The notes beneath the pieces are model-generated. The model searched no databases. It worked only from the letters and a program-made list of their open reading frames with translations, and was not told the origin of the DNA. A stretch of 64,000 nucleotides of DNA, from the NCBI GenBank assembly GCA_948467395.1, contig CAOKDX010000008.1, positions 62,001-126,000 on the forward strand, in the 5' to 3' direction. Numbering within the stretch: position 1 is the first letter of the stretch; each line of letters starts with the position of its first letter. This document shows positions 24,990-32,380 of this stretch, piece by piece. The translations under genes were made by a program, and so were the position numbers. The stretch is from an uncultured Clostridia bacterium. GTDB taxonomy: Bacteria > Bacillota > Clostridia > Lachnospirales > Lachnospiraceae.

Positions 24990-26303
24990 TTACAACAGCA
25001 ACGTGATAACTGTATGAAATTCCATCCTCTCCTCCTCATAATACATCTGCATTTCGCCGTGGTAGGCCTTTACGACACGCTCGATGCTCCGGATCCCATA
25101 GCCGTGCCGCAGGGAATCCCTTTTGGATGAAACCAGCCTGCCCGTCTTTCCCGAAAACGGATTATCCGGACAGGAATTGATAAGGGACACCACGGTCAGC
25201 GATGCGTTTTCCTGCCGGGTAACGCTTAGCTCAATATAGCTGCCCGGCATACCGGAAGAGGCTTCCAGGGCGTTATCCAGAAGATTGGAAAACAGCGCCG
25301 TGAGATCATGATATGTCACACCAGCCAGCAGCCCGCTGCGGACGTCCGCGCGGAAATCAATGTTCCGCTCCCGGCAGAGCTGGATATACCGGCAGAGAAG
25401 GGCGTTCAGTGAAACATTATCACATACCTGGACGGAACCCTGCAGATCTGAGGAATGGACAATGCGGTCAATATAGGCGGCTATCTTTTCCGGCTCACCC
25501 TGTTCATTCAGATCGCTGATGGATTGTAAATGTTTCCTGATATCATGGATCAGTATCTTCTGACTCTCGTCCTGCCGGATTAGAAGCTGATAGTAGCCTG
25601 CCGTATCGCTCTCCTTCTGCAGCTGGATCTGAAGCTTCATATATTCCCGGCTCGTTTTCTGATTTCTGTCATAAATCCAGAAAATAAGAAGGTTGAGGAT
25701 TAGCAGAAGAACGGAGCTGACGGAAACCATCAATTCCATCAAAACAGGAAGTTCCACAGTCAGAGAGATCGTATAAAGTGTCAAAAATATAATTGTAGAA
25801 AAAAAGGGAATCAAATTTAATAAAAGTAAATTTCGATCCGGCAGAGCCGGTTCTTCTTTCTCATCTTTTAAAAAATGAACAATAAACTGCAATACTAGAA
25901 AATAAATCAGCTTACTAAACATAGCAGATAGAATTAAATTTACATTATGAGTATGCGTCGCCCAAAAATTCACAAGTACCTGTGAGTTGATCCCAATCAC
26001 AATCAATTCGCTTAATGCCATCACTATGAATATAACCAGTGCATGAAAAAAAGCAGAATACCATTTTACATGATAGAGGGAGAATACTATAACAAAATTA
26101 GTGATAATAAACACTGCCGTATTCAGCCATCCAATTTCTGCCAATCCTATCATTAGCAGGATACCATAACCGGCAAAAAGTAAAATGCCCTCTGTCTTTC
26201 TGGAATATTGTGGATAAAACAGGCTGGAAAAATACTGCCATGCGATAAATGCCTCAGCTATGTATAAAACCATATAGTAAATAACTACCAGCATCCGGAT
26301 CAC
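24990..26303 (-). CDS. agrC: AgrC-like sensor histidine kinase (GHKL type)
   Basis: A 437-residue quorum-sensing kinase. The first 210 or so residues form six or seven membrane helices, as in AgrC, which binds the cyclic autoinducing peptide. A helical linker leads to the dimerisation helix with the phosphorylated His in LIHDIRKHLQSI (about 253-264), then a GHKL ATPase domain: N box LFSNLLDNALEAS and G box RHGYGIRSIERVV. Its start overlaps the stop of agrA by 4 bp, so agrA and agrC are translationally coupled, in the opposite order to the staphylococcal operon. The membrane part is visibly A+T-richer than flanking genes. agrD and agrB are divergent, 1.5 kb away. Confidence 0.88.
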   Translation of the reverse strand: MIRMLVVIYYMVLYIAEAFIAWQYFSSLFYPQYSRKTEGILLFAGYGILLMIGLAEIGWLNTAVFIITNFVIVFSLYHVKWYSAFFHALVIFIVMALSELIVIGINSQVLVNFWATHTHNVNLILSAMFSKLIYFLVLQFIVHFLKDEKEEPALPDRNLLLLNLIPFFSTIIFLTLYTISLTVELPVLMELMVSVSSVLLLILNLLIFWIYDRNQKTSREYMKLQIQLQKESDTAGYYQLLIRQDESQKILIHDIRKHLQSISDLNEQGEPEKIAAYIDRIVHSSDLQGSVQVCDNVSLNALLCRYIQLCRERNIDFRADVRSGLLAGVTYHDLTALFSNLLDNALEASSGMPGSYIELSVTRQENASLTVVSLINSCPDNPFSGKTGRLVSSKRDSLRHGYGIRSIERVVKAYHGEMQMYYEEERMEFHTVITLLL

Positions 26304-27007
26304 CTCACACTTTCCAAATACAGCAGATATGCCTGCTTGAATTCCGTATATTTTCGCCGTGTAAGATATGCCTGTATCCGGTTATCACAGAGATGGATCA
26401 GGGTATGGTCAAAACCAGATACATACTTCATATTGATGATAAAACTTCTGTGTGGTTGAAAGAAACTGTTAATTTTCAATATATCAAGCCAGTATTTCAT
26501 TGTCTGCATGGACTCATAATCCCCCTGTACAGTGTGAACGATTACCACCCTGCCCATTGACTCAACGGATATGATATCCGATGCCGAAACAGTATGGCAG
26601 CCCTGTCTTGTCTCTATAAGCAATTTCACGGCAGCAGAATGATAGATCTGGATGGCGTCTCGAAGGTTGCGGAACAGACGCTGTCGCTCCAGTGGCTTGG
26701 ACAGATACCGGAATACATGGAAACGCATGGCCTCATCCAAATATTCCGAAAAAGAGGTTATTATAAAAATAATGACTGCTTCATTTTTCTTTTTCAACTC
26801 ATTTCCAACATAAATACCGCTCAATCCCGGCATCTCCACATCCAGAAAAACGATATCTTTCCCGCCGCTATCAGCCAGAAGGGCTTCCCCGCTCTCAAAT
26901 ATTGCCATTTCAGGCACTTTAATCCTGTTTTTTTGAAAATACTCAGCAATGCACTTTTGCAGTTGTCCGGCAAAATGTCTGTCGTCATCACAAATCAAAA
27001 TTCTCAT
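26300..27007 (-). CDS. agrA: AgrA-like LytTR response regulator
   Basis: A 235-residue response regulator. The receiver domain has the acidic pocket ILICDDD and the phospho-acceptor Asp in IVFLDVEMPGLSG (about 54), with FIITSFSEY and the conserved Lys in RYLSKPL. The C-terminal LytTR DNA-binding domain runs from about 125 to the end (SVESMGRVVIVHTVQGDY; FQPHRSFIINMKYV). AgrA proteins activate agr and target promoters through direct repeats. The ATG at 27007 is preferred to the GTG at 27016. It precedes agrC with a 4 bp overlap. Confidence 0.9.
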   Translation of the reverse strand: MRILICDDDRHFAGQLQKCIAEYFQKNRIKVPEMAIFESGEALLADSGGKDIVFLDVEMPGLSGIYVGNELKKKNEAVIIFIITSFSEYLDEAMRFHVFRYLSKPLERQRLFRNLRDAIQIYHSAAVKLLIETRQGCHTVSASDIISVESMGRVVIVHTVQGDYESMQTMKYWLDILKINSFFQPHRSFIINMKYVSGFDHTLIHLCDNRIQAYLTRRKYTEFKQAYLLYLESVR

Positions 27008-27022
27008 AAAAAACACCCCGCA

Positions 27023-27069
27023 GTATAATCATAAATCAGATTATACTACAGGGAAGGTTAAAAGCACAA
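27023..27069 (-). promoter_or_regulatory. agrA promoter overlapped by a palindrome
   Basis: Minus-strand TTGTGC (27069-27064) and TATAAT (27045-27040) are 18 bp apart. The -10 lies inside a perfect inverted repeat, GTATAATC (27023-27030), 8 bases, GATTATAC (27039-27046). The palindrome would cover the -10 and start site and is a plausible repressor operator. Confidence 0.5.
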
Positions 27070-27084
27070 GCCGTTTCCTGCTCT

Positions 27085-27441
27085 TTAGACATAATGATCC
27101 TTATTAAAATTGTTTATATTCCGCTCCGCCAGAAAGGCCACCACCCTGTTGATGAAATCAATATCATCCTCACTGCATAAACGAAGATTGTCAATTATAT
27201 TTAACGGTATATTGTTGGCATGTATATTTCCCAGCAAAAAATAGTCCGGCGTAACCTCGAGCTTTTCACACAGATCCATCAACAAATCGATACTCGGCTT
27301 TTCCCTGCCATTCTCTATCGCCGAAACATGGTTGTTTGAAACCTCAATTTGTTCCGCCAGTTCATATTGTTTAATGCGCAGCTCTTTTCTTCTGAGCTTA
27401 ATCCTTCTCCCTATTTCTATAAAACGCTGGTCTCTTATCAT
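27085..27441 (-). CDS. XRE-family transcriptional regulator
   Basis: A 118-residue helix-turn-helix protein. The HTH_3 domain spans about residues 6-62 (IGRRIKLRRKELRIKQYELAE; VSNNHVSAIENGREKPS; LMDLCEKLEVTPDYFLLG), followed by a short C-terminal helical part (CSEDDIDFINRVVAFLAE). It has no sensor domain. The ATG at 27441 is used; the open frame extends 27 residues further but without HTH homology. It lies between agrA and agrD, on the agrA strand, and is a candidate local repressor or modulator of the agr locus. It may recognise the inverted repeats at 27023-27046 or the ACAGAAGAA copies nearby. Confidence 0.85.
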   Translation of the reverse strand: MIRDQRFIEIGRRIKLRRKELRIKQYELAEQIEVSNNHVSAIENGREKPSIDLLMDLCEKLEVTPDYFLLGNIHANNIPLNIIDNLRLCSEDDIDFINRVVAFLAERNINNFNKDHYV

Positions 27442-27520
27442 TGCGGCTGTCCCTTTCCTCAGTTTCTGCTGCACATCCTCATTTGCTCCTTTATGGAAGT
27501 ATAGTAACACCTGCCCGGAC

Positions 27521-27736
27521 AAAACAGAAGAATGTCATACATAAATATTCTGTATTACAATTATTTTTATTCATAAAATGTATTCTTCTTCTGTCTTACA
27601 TTGAAATAAGTATGTTTTTCTATTATTTTTTACCAATTTACCTTAAAAAAATCCTGTTTGCGCCACAACGGTAGATTTTTTCCAGCATCTGCCTTATAGT
27701 ATTTCCATACAGTACTTCATGTTAAAAACAGAAGAA
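27521..27736. repeat. Repeated ACAGAAGAA motif upstream of agrD
   Basis: The 12-mer AAAACAGAAGAA occurs at 27521-27532 and again at 27725-27736, the latter directly before the agrD Shine-Dalgarno sequence. The inverse TTCTTCTGT is at 27586-27594 and a half copy TTCTGT at 27548-27553. Copies on both strands within a 307 bp divergent regulatory region suggest binding sites for AgrA or the XRE protein. No convincing promoter for agrD was fixed; TATAGT at 27695-27700 is the best -10, with a weak -35, as expected for an activated promoter. Confidence 0.4.
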
Positions 27737-27748
27737 GGGAGGATTTTC

Positions 27749-27901
27749 ATGAAAATGAGAAAACAAGGCAGATCCGTCGCAAAGACTGTGGTAAATCTGC
27801 TCAATACATCGCTCGTAGTTGACGCAAATACGACCACCTGTGTCGCATTTTATCAGCCGGAAGTGCCAAAAGAATTGTCCCGTTTCAAGAGGAATAAATG
27901 A
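27749..27901 (+). CDS. agrD: AgrD-like autoinducing peptide precursor
   Basis: A 50-residue precursor of a cyclic thiolactone peptide. The N-terminal amphipathic leader is basic (MKMRKQGRSVAK). The core is NTTTCVAFY, with the ring-forming Cys at 31 and the Tyr at 35 as the predicted C-terminal ring residue. The tail QPEVPKELSRF carries the PEVPKEL pattern recognised by AgrB in staphylococcal AgrD, where the sequence is VEVPKEL-like. The ATG at 27749 follows GGGAGG; an upstream in-frame start at 27719 lacks one. Its stop overlaps the agrB start (ATGA), so precursor and processing enzyme are coupled. The order D then B is reversed relative to Staphylococcus. Confidence 0.9.
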   Translation: MKMRKQGRSVAKTVVNLLNTSLVVDANTTTCVAFYQPEVPKELSRFKRNK

Positions 27902-28485
27902 TGCGGGCGGCCGCAGGTTATATAACCGGATGGCTGATCCGGCACCGGGCTATTGAAGAAAAAGACCGTTCCTTGTATGAGTATGCCATATGCAGTCTGA
28001 TTCTAACAATCTCGCCGCTGATCATCGTTATCACCGGCGGCTGTATCATGGGACTGGTAAAAGAAAGCATTCTCTTTATCCTGCCCTTTATGGTGATACG
28101 GAAATACAGCGGCGGACTTCACCTGAAACATGCCTGGACATGTCTGGTCTGCTCCTGCATTGTGCTGTGTCTCTGCATCTATGTCACATCCAGGATCCCT
28201 TGCAGCAGCATATTGAGCCTCCTTATGCTTACGGCAGTGATCGGTCTGGGAATCTGCAGTCCTGTGGATTCAGAAAACCGGCAGTTGGATTCTCGTGAAA
28301 AAATAAAATATAAAAAGATCACCATCTGGATTGCCATGGCATTTGGGGGAATTTATGGATTGCTCCTTTTGCTCCAGCTGGATTATTATGCAAAGTGGAT
28401 TGCCGCCGGACTGATCCTTCCGGCCGTTTCACAATTGCCTGTGGCTATCAAAAGAATAGCAGGGAAAGATAAGGAGAGAAGCTGA
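27898..28485 (+). CDS. agrB: AgrB-like peptide processing and export protein
   Basis: A 195-residue membrane cysteine endopeptidase that cleaves the AgrD tail, forms the thiolactone and helps export. The catalytic pair is visible in RKYSGGLHLKHAWTC: His75 and Cys82, seven residues apart as in staphylococcal AgrB. Four to six hydrophobic segments follow the usual layout, ending with a short basic tail. The start ATG at 27898 overlaps the agrD stop. A strong hairpin begins inside its last codons. Together with agrD, agrA and agrC it completes the quorum-sensing circuit. Confidence 0.92.
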   Translation: MMRAAAGYITGWLIRHRAIEEKDRSLYEYAICSLILTISPLIIVITGGCIMGLVKESILFILPFMVIRKYSGGLHLKHAWTCLVCSCIVLCLCIYVTSRIPCSSILSLLMLTAVIGLGICSPVDSENRQLDSREKIKYKKITIWIAMAFGGIYGLLLLLQLDYYAKWIAAGLILPAVSQLPVAIKRIAGKDKERS

Positions 28486-28506
28486 ACTAATGCTTCTCTC
28501 CTTATC
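28468..28506 (+). terminator. Hairpin at the end of agrB
   Basis: A perfect 15 bp stem, GATAAGGAGAGAAGC (28468-28482) and its complement (28492-28506), with a 9-base loop that contains the agrB stop codon. The T tract after it is poor (TTATTAA), so termination may be partial or the hairpin may protect the mRNA. Confidence 0.65.
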
Positions 28507-28526
28507 TTATTAACCAAAACTCAGGT

Positions 28527-28613
28527 AAAAATGTCGTTTCATGCAGAGTCTGTTGATTTGCCGGGTCGGTGTGTTATACTGGATGGGAACATGAATACTG
28601 TATGAAACATTTT
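28527..28613 (+). promoter_or_regulatory. Promoter of the secreted-protein gene with flanking inverted repeat
   Basis: TTGATT (28553-28558), 16 bp spacer and TATACT (28575-28580) lie 68 bp before the start at 28649. The promoter is bracketed by AAAATGTCGTTTCAT (28528-28542) and ATGAAACATTTT (28602-28613), inverted copies that differ by a 2-base insertion. They could be regulator sites on both sides of the promoter. Confidence 0.5.
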
Positions 28614-28648
28614 CACAAGCGAATTACAATCGAAAGGGAGAGAAGTCT

Positions 28649-29047
28649 ATGTTAGAGAAAAGAAAATCAAAGAAAACAAAGCTCTTATGTATGCTGTTTC
28701 TGGTAACTGCAATACTTACTGGATCCGCCACTGCTTACGCCAGAACGGTCACTGATACTGGAAAGACTCTTCGGGGCTGGACTTACACATTCAGCGGCAC
28801 TTATAATAGCAGCGACGGAAAGACATCCGGTTATACAAAGGCAAGTTTCGCCAAACATGCTGGTTGTTATACCGAAATCAAAGCCTATGTAATTACCCGT
28901 GAAAAACCATATGTATATGGAAAAAATGATGATAATTATGTTTCACGCAGTGGTTTTTCCCTTAAAAACTCCAAAAATATTCGAATACAACATGGAGCAT
29001 ATAGCAAAAAAGGGGCAGCTTTTGCGGGAGGGCATACAATCTATTAA
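28649..29047 (+). CDS. Secreted small protein of the agr island (bacteriocin-like candidate)
   Basis: A 132-residue exported protein with a basic start and a clear signal peptide (about 1-31, ending ATAYA). The mature part of about 101 residues is basic and rich in Gly, Ser, Tyr and Lys (GWTYTFSGTYNSSDGKTSGY; GAYSKKGAAFAGGHTIY), with a single Cys and no membrane segment. I do not recognise the family; size, export and a directly following three-gene ABC transporter recall lactococcin-972-type bacteriocin operons, but the sequence match is not convincing. The ATG follows AAAGGGAGAG. A hairpin separates it from the transporter genes. Confidence 0.6.
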   Translation: MLEKRKSKKTKLLCMLFLVTAILTGSATAYARTVTDTGKTLRGWTYTFSGTYNSSDGKTSGYTKASFAKHAGCYTEIKAYVITREKPYVYGKNDDNYVSRSGFSLKNSKNIRIQHGAYSKKGAAFAGGHTIY

Positions 29048-29053
29048 ATTTTT

Positions 29054-29081
29054 TCAGCAGAGATTATAACATCTCTGCTGA
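29054..29081 (+). terminator. Intercistronic hairpin after the secreted-protein gene
   Basis: Perfect 11 bp arms TCAGCAGAGAT (29054-29064) and ATCTCTGCTGA (29071-29081) with a 6-base loop. What follows is A+T-rich but has no T run. It probably reduces transporter expression relative to the secreted protein or stabilises the first mRNA. Confidence 0.65.
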
Positions 29082-29124
29082 TATTTAAAAACATTACTAC
29101 CCCAAAAAAGAAAGAGAGAAATTT

Positions 29125-30282
29125 ATGTTTGTTTTTTTATTCAGACTGTCATTGAGGATGCTTATGGACTGGAAACGGGAAATAGCTCTCATCATGCTGG
29201 GTATCCTTATTTCTTCCTGTGCCGTTATAAAATTTACTGATAATATAACAAACTTCCAGCATTATTATTATGATACTAAAGGAACCCGGGAAGAAAGAAT
29301 ATTTTATGAGAACCGGGTGCATTTTTCTTTTACTAATTCTGAAAAACTCGATCAGGTGACCAAACAGCTGAAAGAGCAGAACGGTATCTGCAATGTTATT
29401 CTGAAGGGAAATGTAGAAATCATTCCGGGACATGATTTTGCCGTAGCCTCTTACAGCTCTATCCCGATGCTGACACAACATGACAACTCCATCGGAACTA
29501 CCCCGGCGCAAGTTGAGGATGGTACTATCGTATTATCATATGGTACGCTCTGCGGCCTGGAGGGGAGCAGGACTCCGGATCCGGAAGACGGAATTATCGT
29601 TACCTATGGAGAAGAGTCCCCGAAATCGAGCTATACCGTGTTCTATTCCTGCAATGAATTATTTCCAATGGCGGGCAGCTCCTATCGTATCGTAGCGGAG
29701 AATTTTAATTTCGAAGAAAACCTTCTCTCACAAAATGATTTTATGGACCTGGACAGAGCAGGCAGACTATCTGATGTAGAACTGATCTATATCTATAATG
29801 ACGATTTCAGCAGTACACAGATGGCACAGGCAGAAGAACTGATCCGTTCCGTCAAAGCATTTGAAAGTACTTACAGGGAACAGCCCGATAATACCCTGAG
29901 CGTTTCTGATTATCTGGATTTCATGAGCAATCTGATCCTTGGCGTGATCCTTGCTGTACTAAATGCATTGTTCATTTATCAGTCCGTATTGAAACGCAGA
30001 ATCCCCTCATATGCCGTACTCAAGCTATTGGGGTTAAAAAATTTCCAGCTCAGGGCTGCAATCCTCCTGGAAATGCTGCTCCTATTTTCTTTTTCATTTT
30101 TTGTATCGGCAGTATTATTCCTTTTGTACTGCAGCGCAGCAGGACAATTGATCTACAATCTACGCTATTCCATCGGATACAGTTTTGGCCTGCTTCTTCT
30201 GATCTTTGTTCTGTTATCCCTGATCATGACAGCCAGACTGGTAAAAAAGCAGCCCTTCGAAGCATATTCTGCCAATAAATAA
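29125..30282 (+). CDS. FtsX/MacB-like ABC permease, first subunit
   Basis: A 385-residue permease. One membrane helix near the N-terminus (about 17-36, LIMLGILISSCAVI) precedes a 230-residue outer domain, then three C-terminal helices (about 268-290, 315-340 and 350-375), the FtsX layout of mechanotransmitting type VII ABC exporters. The stretch RRIPSYAVLKLLGLKNFQLR is the usual FtsX cytoplasmic segment. It pairs with the second permease (30296-31489) and the ATPase (31494-32171). The role is probably export of, or self-protection against, the secreted protein encoded just upstream; this is inferred from context. Confidence 0.8.
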   Translation: MFVFLFRLSLRMLMDWKREIALIMLGILISSCAVIKFTDNITNFQHYYYDTKGTREERIFYENRVHFSFTNSEKLDQVTKQLKEQNGICNVILKGNVEIIPGHDFAVASYSSIPMLTQHDNSIGTTPAQVEDGTIVLSYGTLCGLEGSRTPDPEDGIIVTYGEESPKSSYTVFYSCNELFPMAGSSYRIVAENFNFEENLLSQNDFMDLDRAGRLSDVELIYIYNDDFSSTQMAQAEELIRSVKAFESTYREQPDNTLSVSDYLDFMSNLILGVILAVLNALFIYQSVLKRRIPSYAVLKLLGLKNFQLRAAILLEMLLLFSFSFFVSAVLFLLYCSAAGQLIYNLRYSIGYSFGLLLLIFVLLSLIMTARLVKKQPFEAYSANK

Positions 30283-30295
30283 AGGAGATTACGAC

Positions 30296-31489
30296 ATGCT
30301 ATTACATAGAAAGCTCTGGGCACGGGAATATCTGTCCTGCATTATGAGCAATTTGTTTATCATAATACAAATCGGTCTTGCATTATTTCTGATCAATCAT
30401 CAGATCAGTGCTGCTGTATTACAGATACAACATCTAAATAGTATTACAGATGCAGATGCCGACACCTATTTATATCAGTATGCTATGGCCGCCTGTGGAC
30501 TCTTCGACATTGAGAATGGGGACTATCCGGCAGCATGTGAAAAGATCCGCTCCCTTCCGGGAATTGATGGTTTAGGAGAAATTTTTAACACCTCCATTAC
30601 CGTTGAAAACGACTCCATTCAATATCCCGAAGATATATTTGAAATCAGTGCCATGGATTCCATCTCCACCGCTGGGGTTACTTATAATATAAAGGAAGGC
30701 CGGTGGCTGAATGAGAATGACCGGGACGGAGAAATCATTCCTGCCGTTCTGGGCGGAGCTATTGCCAATCGGTACCAGATCGGCGACACGATAACGATTG
30801 ATCTGAATACAGGTTCTGTCTATAAAATTCAAGTGGTGGGGAAACTAACTGATCACTGCAGCCGACTCGATCTAACGGGATTAATGGCAGAACAAAATAT
30901 GTATTCTTTTATGGTAGAATGTGAAAATACCATCTTTGTAAACCATACAAAAGTTTTTAACACTGTAAAAAGAGCGGGATTCGGGCATTCCACTGCCCAC
31001 TGTATCGTTAAGCTAGATAAAAACGCAGACAAGAAATACTTGTCTCAGTATGGAAAACTTGTCTCCTTTGAGGAGATGAAGCAGGAGACCTCCCACGACC
31101 TTTATCATTATATTAAGGACGCCGCTGTTGAGGGGATCGTCTGGACAGTCGTGATCATTTTCGGAATTATCGCCACCAGCTCTCTCATCAGCAAGCGGAG
31201 AAGATATGTCTGGGGAATTTATCTGCTGCTGGGCATAACGCCAAATAAACTGCTGGGGGTAACTATGCTAAACAACGGGATTACATATGTGATCGGAATT
31301 ATCACATCACTGGCTGTTTACGAATGGTACTCACAAAGAGAAGAACTGGTCTCCGGGACAATCATCCATCCATACCATATCATCACCTGCCTGATCTTCT
31401 TTACCATTATGATGACAGTCAGCCTGCTCAACAGCCTTTACCTATTGGAAATACAACCAAAGGAAATAGTAACACAAACAAAGGAGTGA
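30296..31489 (+). CDS. FtsX/MacB-like ABC permease, second subunit
   Basis: A 397-residue permease of the same layout: an N-terminal helix (about 17-38), a large outer domain with the MacB-type phrase AVLGGAIANRYQIGDTITI (about 155-173), and three C-terminal helices (about 280-300, 322-340 and 360-385) around KRRRYVWGIYLLLGITPNKLL. It is not a close copy of the first permease, so they would form a heterodimer. The start follows AAAGGAG, 13 bp after the preceding stop. It lies 4 bp before the ATPase start, with AAGGAG in the gap. Confidence 0.8.
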   Translation: MLLHRKLWAREYLSCIMSNLFIIIQIGLALFLINHQISAAVLQIQHLNSITDADADTYLYQYAMAACGLFDIENGDYPAACEKIRSLPGIDGLGEIFNTSITVENDSIQYPEDIFEISAMDSISTAGVTYNIKEGRWLNENDRDGEIIPAVLGGAIANRYQIGDTITIDLNTGSVYKIQVVGKLTDHCSRLDLTGLMAEQNMYSFMVECENTIFVNHTKVFNTVKRAGFGHSTAHCIVKLDKNADKKYLSQYGKLVSFEEMKQETSHDLYHYIKDAAVEGIVWTVVIIFGIIATSSLISKRRRYVWGIYLLLGITPNKLLGVTMLNNGITYVIGIITSLAVYEWYSQREELVSGTIIHPYHIITCLIFFTIMMTVSLLNSLYLLEIQPKEIVTQTKE

Positions 31490-31493
31490 AAAT

Positions 31494-32171
31494 ATGGGTA
31501 TTCTGGAAGCAAAGAAAATTGATAAAATCTATAATCAGGGAAAGACCAGCGAAGTCCGGGCACTGAGACAGGTGGATCTTGATATCAGCCCGGGAGAGTG
31601 GATCTCCATTATGGGTAAATCGGGTTCGGGAAAATCAACCCTTCTTCACATATTGGGACTGGTGGATAAATACACATCCGGTTCCCTGCTCTTTGACGGG
31701 CAATGTGTGGATCATCTGGGACAAAACAAGGTGGCAGATATCCGGATGAAAAAGGTAGGGTTTGTCCTGCAGGACTTTGGCCTGATCTGGAATATGAACG
31801 TCTTTGATAACATAGCTGCCCCGCTGTATCTGGCCAAGACAAAAAAGAACAAAGTGAAGGAGCTTGTACATAAGGTAGCGGAAGAACTGGAGATAGAAGA
31901 TCTTCTGAAAAAGAGAGCGAAAGAGCTGTCCGGCGGGCAGTGCCAGCGGGCGGCCATCGCGAGGGCAATCGTGAATGATCCAAAGGTAATTTTTGCCGAT
32001 GAACCAACGGGCGCCCTGGATAAAGAAAACGCCGCAAATATAATGGATATATTTGCCAGGATCAAGGAAAAGGGCACTACGATCGTGATGGTAACCCACG
32101 ACCGGGAAATCTCACAGCGGGCGGACCGGGAATTAACAATATCCGATGGCATACTTACAAGCAGTAGATAA
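31494..32171 (+). CDS. MacB/LolD-type ABC transporter ATPase
   Basis: A 225-residue ATPase with all nucleotide-binding motifs: Walker A GKSGSGKST (about 40-48), Q loop VLQDFGLIWNMNVFDN, signature LSGGQCQRAAIARAI, Walker B VIFADEPTGALD and the switch His in VMVTHDREI. The sequence is closest in style to MacB/LolD/BceA ATPases, which drive FtsX-type permeases from the cytoplasm. It closes the three-gene transporter and the agr island; glgB converges on it with a terminator in between. Confidence 0.93.
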   Translation: MGILEAKKIDKIYNQGKTSEVRALRQVDLDISPGEWISIMGKSGSGKSTLLHILGLVDKYTSGSLLFDGQCVDHLGQNKVADIRMKKVGFVLQDFGLIWNMNVFDNIAAPLYLAKTKKNKVKELVHKVAEELEIEDLLKKRAKELSGGQCQRAAIARAIVNDPKVIFADEPTGALDKENAANIMDIFARIKEKGTTIVMVTHDREISQRADRELTISDGILTSSR

Positions 32172-32240
32172 GGCAGATAGAACTCCTCTATCCCTTTACA
32201 TTCTTTTCCATCTCTCCTTATTTGCCCTGTCAATAAACAC

Positions 32241-32278
32241 AAAACAGGCGGCCCCTCTACACGTAGCAGCGCCGCCTG
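32241..32278 (-). terminator. Terminator of glgB
   Basis: Minus-strand CAGGCGGC (32278-32271) and GCCGCCTG (32252-32245) form an 8 bp perfect stem. The loop itself holds CTAC/GTAG, and TTTTG follows. The 209 bp gap between the ABC ATPase and glgB holds no gene. Confidence 0.65.
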
Positions 32279-32380
32279 CAGCAAGATACCAGGGATAAAA
32301 TGCATCCGGGGATTCTTTTACGATTTTCCTCAGCTTATAATTATCCCGGAAACCCCTTTCCCCAGCTTCTCCTGTGATCG

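Noticed and set aside
28649-29047. Assignment of the secreted protein to lactococcin 972
   Set aside because: The operon layout is similar but the mature sequence does not show a convincing match to the family pattern.
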